Positions 28,619 through 33,323 of a DNA stretch of 33,323 nt are shown piece by piece. The stretch's first letter is position 1. Each line of letters starts with the position of its first letter. The DNA comes from a virus, in the IMG/VR virus record IMGVR_UViG_3300029813_000619, positions 1 through 33,323 of that record; one strand, given 5' to 3'. The translations under genes were made by a program, and so were the position numbers. The notes under the pieces were generated by a model. That model made no database searches and was not told the origin of the DNA. It saw only the letters and a program-made list of their open reading frames with translations.

Positions 28619-28692
28619 CTATCCTTTCGACCTTTGTCCCTTCACGCTGAAGATTTGAACCAACCTTCAAATTCCAGCAGGACAGAGGATAG
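28619..28692. other. Four-tier nested hairpin at the island boundary
   Basis: Perfect nested arms: CTATCCT/AGGATAG (28619-28625 with 28686-28692), TGTCC/GGACA (28635-28639 with 28680-28684), GCTG/CAGC (28646-28649 with 28675-28678) and ATTTGAA/TTCAAAT (28653-28659 with 28666-28672). The AAGGTCGA motif lies in the only large one-sided bulge. U-rich sequence follows on the plus strand, not on the minus strand. Confidence 0.6.
28626..28634 (-). promoter_or_regulatory. AAGGTCGA motif before the membrane-anchored gene
   Basis: Minus strand ACAAAGGTCGAA, 39 nt before ATG 28586, held in the bulge of the nested hairpin. Confidence 0.6.
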
Positions 28693-28750
28693 TTCTTATT
28701 TTTTACTTTTATCTATTATCGCTCTTTTGAAAATAAAGTCCAGTGGATAA

Positions 28751-28924
28751 CTAATTCATCTCCTTCCCTGTGCTTGATTCCACCGTCTCTATTCTAAATG
28801 CGTAGCCGTCTTGGATGTAGATGACTATTCTGCCAAATTTTAGCTTTCGGGCATCTCGGTATGCCTTCTCAATGATTCGCATTGCTCGTTCTTCTTGTTT
28901 TATTTTTTTAGTTTGCTGGTTCAT
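28751..28924 (-). CDS. Small basic protein following the terminase
   Basis: A 57-residue protein beginning MNQQTKKIKQEERAMRIIEK, with a helical basic first half and a beta-like second half (KFGRIVIYIQDGYAFRIETV). Its ATG overlaps the TGA of terL (ATGA), strong evidence of a real, coupled gene. The compact strand-turn-strand suggests a small nucleic-acid-binding protein, but I do not recognise it. Confidence 0.75.
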   Translation of the reverse strand: MNQQTKKIKQEERAMRIIEKAYRDARKLKFGRIVIYIQDGYAFRIETVESSTGKEMN

Positions 28925-30480
28925 TTATTTTGTTCGTATTTCAACCGCTTTTTTAGGGCGATGTGCCAGTAAATGAGGGCAGTCCAGAAGTGGTCTGCTC
29001 CTAAGTTTGCCCACTCTCTTTTTTCCTGCCCGTGCCTGTCTGTCACGGTTCTGGCGTAGACGGTCTGGGCGTGCCTGATTAGCAGTTGGAATGTTGGGCT
29101 TTCTTTTGGCATTGCGAATGTGATGTCTCCTCTCATTAGAGATGAGATGGTGTCATCGTAGATTCTGTTTCTGGATGTCAGCACTTTTATTTCGTCCTCG
29201 AATTCCTCTGGTTTCTTTTTCTTTTCGTCTCCGAATCTTATCACTTCCAGCATCTTTGGGTCTTCCTTGAAAAAATTAAGGTAGACACGGTATGGGAATT
29301 CCTTTGCCAGTGCCTGAGCGTCTTCGGTGTATGGCAGGGCGTCTACTACTCCTACTTTTACATTGTAAAATTCTATCAGTTCTTCCATTTGCTGCCATCG
29401 GGTTTTGTTCGGCTTGTCCTTCAGCACTCCCATCCAGAAAATTGCTTTTTCGTTTCCGATGATGATGTGGTTCTCGTTGCCTGTATCCGCTCCCATTATA
29501 TTCCACCCGCTTCGGTCTGGCTCTTTGTTGGTCTGGTTTCTGTAGAATAAGCTGGCTTCTACTTTCTGCTCTGCGGTCAGGTAGGGCAATCCCAAGACGA
29601 AGTTGTAGAAGTATTTCAGGTCTTTTCCTTTTATTCCTTCTTCTGCTTCTCTGTATTCTTGAATGATGTGCTTTGCGTCCCAGCACATCATCTGGTTTAT
29701 CCAGTATCCGCTTATCTCGCTGTCTGGGAATCTTGCTTCCCACTCTCCCAATTTTCTTATTTGCTCTGGCGTTATTTCTTTTCGGCATCTGCTGCAGACA
29801 TAGATTTCTCTCTCGTAATCTATGTTTGCGTCCCATTCCATGTGCTGTCTGTATCCGCAGTGCGGGCAGTCAAACCGCCAGTGCTTCTGGTCTGACTGCT
29901 GGAACAGTTTGTCAATCCCGAAGTCAGGAATGGTCGGTGTTGAAATGTAAATCTCCTCGCCTATTTTTGAAGCAGACATTCTGGAAGCGTAATCTCCTAT
30001 GACGCTCATCTTTGATTTGTCAACCTCGTCGTAGGTGTTCCTGTCGCTTGAAATGATGATTGCTGCTTTTTCAGTGAATGTCCCTTTGTAGTAGACGAAT
30101 CCTTTGCCGATTCCTTTTATTTCCGCACTATCTTTGTCTAATTTAATTCTGTTTACTCTTAAAATTTTATCTACTTTAGTCGGCACGAACTCCCAGACAT
30201 CCCTGTCGCTGGGCAGGGTGTGAATTTGGTTAATTCCCAACCTGTCTACCCCGTGTATTTCTTTCAGGATTGCGAAGGTTGATGCTCCTACCTGCGATGA
30301 CTTTCTGATTACTATGACTTTGCTCTGGTCTGTGTAGATGTCCAGCAGAAAAATGTGCTGGTCAAATTCAATCCTTTTTCCTTTTTCGTTTTTTATTTTG
30401 TTTCTTAATATCCAAAACAGGACGCTCTCCTTCTCGCTCTTGCCCAATTTGGCTTCTGATGAATTGTTTGAGTTTTTCAT
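28921..30480 (-). CDS. terL: Terminase large subunit (GpA-like)
   Basis: A 519-residue packaging motor ATPase and nuclease. The ATPase has the lambda-gpA style deviant Walker A RKSSQVGAS, with Lys60 ahead of the loop, Walker B NTYDEVDKS (Asp151, Glu152) and the coupling motif ISTPT (179-183). A zinc ribbon (CPHC at 205-208, CSRC at 229-232), typical of GpA-type subunits, separates the domains. The nuclease part shows GADTGNENH, VVDALP and the C-terminal ADHFWTAL acidic positions. The listed ATG overlaps the small-subunit gene by 113 bp; a start at the TTG at 30447 would shorten that, so the first residues are uncertain. Confidence 0.94.
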   Translation of the reverse strand: MKNSNNSSEAKLGKSEKESVLFWILRNKIKNEKGKRIEFDQHIFLLDIYTDQSKVIVIRKSSQVGASTFAILKEIHGVDRLGINQIHTLPSDRDVWEFVPTKVDKILRVNRIKLDKDSAEIKGIGKGFVYYKGTFTEKAAIIISSDRNTYDEVDKSKMSVIGDYASRMSASKIGEEIYISTPTIPDFGIDKLFQQSDQKHWRFDCPHCGYRQHMEWDANIDYEREIYVCSRCRKEITPEQIRKLGEWEARFPDSEISGYWINQMMCWDAKHIIQEYREAEEGIKGKDLKYFYNFVLGLPYLTAEQKVEASLFYRNQTNKEPDRSGWNIMGADTGNENHIIIGNEKAIFWMGVLKDKPNKTRWQQMEELIEFYNVKVGVVDALPYTEDAQALAKEFPYRVYLNFFKEDPKMLEVIRFGDEKKKKPEEFEDEIKVLTSRNRIYDDTISSLMRGDITFAMPKESPTFQLLIRHAQTVYARTVTDRHGQEKREWANLGADHFWTALIYWHIALKKRLKYEQNK

Positions 30481-30994
30481 CTAATTCTTTGCCCTCTTTT
30501 TTTTCTTCTGGTGTCAGAGGGCTTTGTTCTATTAGTTGAGTTCTGCTGGTTGGCTTTCCTAATTCTACTTGTGCCATTTCCCAGACCTGTTTCCACTCGC
30601 TGATGCTTGGCTCTGCTCCTTCTCTTAATTGTTTTAGGATTTTATTGGCTATTCTTTCAAGTGCTTCAAGGATTTTGTGTTTTTTCTCTCTGGCTATTTT
30701 TTTGCTTTTTTCCCGCAGGGCTTCTAAATCCTCTGCCAGTTTTAGGTCTGTTCTTTTGACCCATTGGTATTTTACTGACCATTGCTCTATATTTCTCCTT
30801 GCCACTGGCTTGCCTAATTTCTCTCTCCATCCTTCTAATTCTGCCGATGTTTTACCGATGCCTTGCCACAGCATTTCCCATTGCCGTAGCAGTTTCCTGA
30901 TGCTTCCTGCTTCGCAGTATAAAAGCCACGCCAAGTATTGCTTCTCGGTTTCTCCTTCCATCTTCGCTGTTTTCAGTTCCTTTGGTTTAGTCAT
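30368..30994 (-). CDS. Terminase small subunit (putative)
   Basis: A 208-residue, mostly helical, basic protein. The N-terminal region resembles the DNA-binding part of small terminases, with KPVARRNIEQWSVKYQWVKR as the most characteristic segment, then a long helix (LEALREKSKKIAREKKHKIL) and a Lys/Arg tail (KKQNKKRKRKKD). It precedes terL and its ATG overlaps the TGA of the methyltransferase-like gene. It would select viral DNA for packaging. Assignment rests on pattern and position because this family diverges strongly. Confidence 0.72.
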   Translation of the reverse strand: MTKPKELKTAKMEGETEKQYLAWLLYCEAGSIRKLLRQWEMLWQGIGKTSAELEGWREKLGKPVARRNIEQWSVKYQWVKRTDLKLAEDLEALREKSKKIAREKKHKILEALERIANKILKQLREGAEPSISEWKQVWEMAQVELGKPTSRTQLIEQSPLTPEEKKEGKELDEKLKQFIRSQIGQEREGERPVLDIKKQNKKRKRKKD

Positions 30995-31554
30995 TGTTTT
31001 ATTTCAACGGTTACGATGGTGTCATTGTGATGTCCGCCGTGTGCTACCAGTAAAATCCTTGTCATTTTAAACCCGTTTGTTTTGCCGATGCCTCCGCTAT
31101 TCCATCCGCAGCAAATCACCTTTGCTCCTTTCTTTGCAATCCTTGCTGTCTCTTTTTTTAATCTGGTATAGAAATCTGCTCTGGTTAGCTTCCCTTTCTG
31201 GGTGTCCATCCCTACTGATTTGTAGCATTCTGCTATCTGTCTTGGACTGTATGGCGGGTCAAACAAAACTCCGCTGATGCTCTTATTCTTAAATCTCTTT
31301 AGGAATTCTATTGCGTCTTCGTGGCAGTCGGTTCTGAATTCTGGGTTCAGGTCATTGGTTATTTTTGCTGGGCTGTTTTTCCCTGCGAACGGGTCTATCC
31401 ATAATCCGCCCGTCAGTTCCTCTTTTAATAATTCCCTGATTGGCTTGATGGTAAATGTTTCCCTGCTCGGCATTGCCCAAGCCCGTGTTATCTTCAGGTG
31501 CAATTGGTCGGCTTGCTTTCCGAAAGCCCCGCACGAGCCGTTCTGTGCGGTCAT
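30991..31554 (-). CDS. Small DNA methyltransferase-like protein
   Basis: A 187-residue protein starting at ATG 31554, whose first bases overlap the TGA of the upstream ParB/methyltransferase gene. It has a motif I-like segment (WIDPFAGKNSPAKITNDLNP, about 53-72) followed by the catalytic FDPPYSPRQIAE (about 98-109) and a C-terminal segment CCGWNSGGIGKTNGF/LVAHGGHHNDT. The order FAG then DPPY is opposite to that of its neighbour. The short length leaves little room for a target-recognition domain, so it may need a partner or be a degenerate adenine/cytosine-N4 methylase. Similar short genes are frequent beside phage terminases. Confidence 0.78.
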   Translation of the reverse strand: MTAQNGSCGAFGKQADQLHLKITRAWAMPSRETFTIKPIRELLKEELTGGLWIDPFAGKNSPAKITNDLNPEFRTDCHEDAIEFLKRFKNKSISGVLFDPPYSPRQIAECYKSVGMDTQKGKLTRADFYTRLKKETARIAKKGAKVICCGWNSGGIGKTNGFKMTRILLVAHGGHHNDTIVTVEIKQ

Positions 31555-32828
31555 TTTTTTGGCAATTGGCTGATTCTTGTCCATCTCTTGCGGATAATGT
31601 CGCAGAAGTGCGGGTCTAATTCCATCATGTAAGCCGTCCTTTCCAGTTTGTGTGTCGCCATCATCGTGCTTCCGCATCCTGCAAATAAATCAGCCACCAA
31701 TTGCCCGACCCTGCTTGAGTTTTTAACGGCTTTCATTATGAGCCACTCTGGCTTCTCTGTCGGGTGGAGCATCTTGGTGATGGTTTTTCTGGGCATTTCC
31801 CAGACATCGCTCTCGTTCAGGTCTCCGTAGAAGTAATGCCTCTGTCCTGATTTCCAGCCGTAGATGATTGGCTGGGCTTTGCTCCTTCCTTTTCCTTTTT
31901 TGCCTTTCATTACCTGCTCGTATTGCTTTTTGTAATCTCCCCAGCCGATTGAGAAGGACGGCTTGACCCAGACGATGGTGGTTGAAAATTCAAATCCTGC
32001 ATTGAGCATCTGGTAATAAAATAAGGGGTAGGATGTGTAGCCAGTGCAGATGTAAATTGATTTTCCTGGCTTTAGTATCTGCCCGCAGTTATTGAAAAAC
32101 TTCCTGCAGAATTCTTGGAACTCCTCTTGGCTCTGCTGGTCTCCCAATATTGTTCCTTTCTCTCTATGGAACTTTCCTGCTTTTGCGTGGCTGATGTGAG
32201 CTACATTGTAGGGCGGGTCGGTAAAGACCATGTCCGCCTGCTCTTTGCCCATCAGTTTTTTTATGTCCTCTGTCTTGGTAGCGTCTCCGCACATCAGTTT
32301 GTGCCTGCCCAACTTGTAAATCTCCCCGTATTTTGACTGCGGGTCTTTTTTTAGCATCTCTTGTTCTGCTTCATATTCGCTCTCTGGTTCTTCTTCGCCT
32401 CGCAGCATCTGGGTATCCAGCAGGTTGCTGATTTCTACTTCATTGAATCCGCTCAAGTTCAGGTCAGCATCTATGTGGCTCAGATTGTAGACCAATTCTG
32501 CCAGTTTGGTTTCGTCCCATTCTCCTTTGATTCTGTTTAATGCTAAATTAAGAAGTTTCTCTTTGTCTTCTGGCAGGTCTACTTTTGTGCAGGGAATTGT
32601 TTTCCAGCCCAGCTCGGTTGCTGCTCTTGCCCTCATGTTTCCGCCGACTACAATTCCTTGCCGTCCTTTGTGCGTGTTCATCACCACTGGCTCTACGCAT
32701 CCGAATTCTTTCATTGATTTTTTGAGCGATTCGTATTCTTTCTCTGGCATCTCTCTGGGATTGTAATAAGCCAGCTTCAGTTTTTTGATTTCTATTTCTG
32801 GGTAGTTTTTCTGAATAGTTTTTGCCAT
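31551..32828 (-). CDS. ParB-like domain fused to DNA methyltransferase
   Basis: A 425-residue fusion, starting at ATG 32828 (MAKTIQKNYPEIEIKKLKLA); the longer upstream frame overlaps the neighbour and is not used. Residues about 10-110 form a ParB-like domain with YYNPREMP and VVGGNMRARAATELG. The linker YKLGRHKLMCGDAT leads to an N4/N6 amino-methyltransferase: TDPPYNV (204-207 for DPPY) comes before the AdoMet site DLFAGCGSTMMA, the beta-class order, with ATTIVWVKPSFSIG-like and HPTEKPEWLI segments between. DPPY favours adenine-N6. Such fusions are common in phages and probably modify viral DNA against host restriction. Confidence 0.92.
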   Translation of the reverse strand: MAKTIQKNYPEIEIKKLKLAYYNPREMPEKEYESLKKSMKEFGCVEPVVMNTHKGRQGIVVGGNMRARAATELGWKTIPCTKVDLPEDKEKLLNLALNRIKGEWDETKLAELVYNLSHIDADLNLSGFNEVEISNLLDTQMLRGEEEPESEYEAEQEMLKKDPQSKYGEIYKLGRHKLMCGDATKTEDIKKLMGKEQADMVFTDPPYNVAHISHAKAGKFHREKGTILGDQQSQEEFQEFCRKFFNNCGQILKPGKSIYICTGYTSYPLFYYQMLNAGFEFSTTIVWVKPSFSIGWGDYKKQYEQVMKGKKGKGRSKAQPIIYGWKSGQRHYFYGDLNESDVWEMPRKTITKMLHPTEKPEWLIMKAVKNSSRVGQLVADLFAGCGSTMMATHKLERTAYMMELDPHFCDIIRKRWTRISQLPKK

Positions 32829-33079
32829 AGTTTTATTAAAAAGTTTTTGATTTTTTGCCAGAGCGAAACCTTGCCGTGTCCTGTAATTGCTTCTTTCATC
32901 ATGTATTCTATCCTTCGCTTCTGGGCTTCTCTTAATAAGGCAGGAGAGATTGGCACTCCGCCAATGTTTTTGGTTCTGTTGTTTCTCTTTGCCCACCAGT
33001 CCTTTTTAGGATTGTTCAGCCCCATTGCCTTTCTTCTTGCCTGTTTTTGTTCTTTAGTTTCCTTTGTCATTTTCTTCAT
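32792..33079 (-). CDS. Small basic protein, unrecognised
   Basis: A 95-residue, strongly basic protein. Features: a Lys/Arg-rich start with KKDWWAKRNN, a GGVPISPALLREAQKRRIEY segment that suggests a short helix pair, and an amphipathic aromatic tail (VSLWQKIKNFLIKLWQKLFR) that could associate with membrane. It overlaps the previous gene by 26 bp and the ParB/methyltransferase gene by 37 bp. An internal ATG at 33070 is an alternative start. No function can be assigned. Confidence 0.65.
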   Translation of the reverse strand: MKKMTKETKEQKQARRKAMGLNNPKKDWWAKRNNRTKNIGGVPISPALLREAQKRRIEYMMKEAITGHGKVSLWQKIKNFLIKLWQKLFRKTTQK

Positions 33080-33323
33080 TGATTAGTTTTTCTATGGTTT
33101 TTAGGGCGTGGTCTCTTTTTGCGATTTCTCCTGTGTAGCGGTTCACGATGTCTTTCTTTGTTATTTTTTCCTGCACCATTCCCATCGGAGTTTTCCTTAT
33201 GAATTCGTCAATCACATCATCGTCCTTGCGGTTATCAAGGTTTCTGATTGCCACTTCCATTCTGATTTTATCTTCCGAGACCGTGTCGTGGATGATTTCT
33301 AAAATTTCTAATCTGGTTTTCAT
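33054..33323 (-). CDS. Small helical protein at the window edge
   Basis: An 89-residue charged helical protein starting exactly at the last base of the window (MKTRLEILEIIHDTVSEDKI). It could extend beyond the edge, though the Met is a plausible start. Segments such as MVQEKITKKDIVNRYTGEIA and KRDHALKTIEKLINEENDKG suggest a helical bundle. It begins the visible operon and overlaps the next gene. Not recognised. Confidence 0.65.
   Translation of the reverse strand: MKTRLEILEIIHDTVSEDKIRMEVAIRNLDNRKDDDVIDEFIRKTPMGMVQEKITKKDIVNRYTGEIAKRDHALKTIEKLINEENDKGN

Noticed and set aside
28640-28690. tRNA-like T-arm (GGTTCAAATC) near 28655
   Set aside because: No acceptor stem, D-arm or anticodon arm could be fitted around it; it is part of the nested hairpin.
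1-33323. CRISPR array, insertion sequence or stop-codon reassignment
   Set aside because: No regularly spaced direct repeats and no transposase were seen. TGA and TAG both end clear genes, with frequent ATGA overlaps, so the standard code applies.

Overview
The window is most of a temperate phage with a short-tailed (podovirus-like) gene plan, read almost entirely on the minus strand, with what looks like its integration junction at the left edge. Two small genes at the far left (1-687; one is a DUF5674 protein) belong to families I associate with Patescibacteria (CPR). Next to them lies a 3' fragment of the ribosomal protein L33 gene, rpmG (758-835). I read this fragment as the host end of rpmG displaced when the phage integrated. 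The standard genetic code fits: TGA is used as a stop in many ATGA stop/start overlaps. Few start codons have a recognisable Shine-Dalgarno sequence. The host name is an inference.

In transcription order (high to low coordinates): two small unknown genes; a ParB-like/DNA methyltransferase fusion and a second small methyltransferase (30991-33323); small and large terminase subunits and a 57-aa gene (28751-30994); an accessory island (23.1-28.7 kb) holding a membrane-anchored protein, a secreted Tyr/Trp/Cys-rich protein, a phage-borne MltG-type transglycosylase and a restriction-modification-Vsr cassette; then portal, a decoration-like protein, small head genes, scaffold, SU10/DUF5309-type major capsid protein, connector proteins, a beta-sandwich protein, a beta-sandwich/amidase virion lysin, an adaptor, a propeller-like tail protein, a fibre with a collagen-like repeat rhythm, a coiled-coil protein and a 1813-aa protein with an LPD38-like region (3970-21223). 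Lysis genes (3.8-2.7 kb) and a double-stem terminator (2521-2577) close the late unit. A tyrosine integrase and a small HTH/NUMOD3-like protein sit next to the junction.

The noncoding DNA is unusually rich. The core AAGGTCGA occurs nine times, all on the minus strand, usually 23-39 nt before a start codon, twice inside the upstream coding sequence. Three promoters place the -10 box only 7-10 nt before ATG, predicting leaderless mRNAs. Accessory genes carry their own promoters and terminators, in the manner of morons, and a strong promoter followed by a 26-bp hairpin precedes the portal. A 27-bp direct repeat containing a perfect DnaA box and a TTGACA box flanks the HTH/NUMOD3 gene. The region after the capsid gene contains two sets of mutually exclusive RNA stems.

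The phage appears to package DNA by a GpA-type terminase, protect and police it with up to three methyltransferases plus a restriction enzyme, enter through a virion lysin and injected proteins, and leave by amidase and holin.
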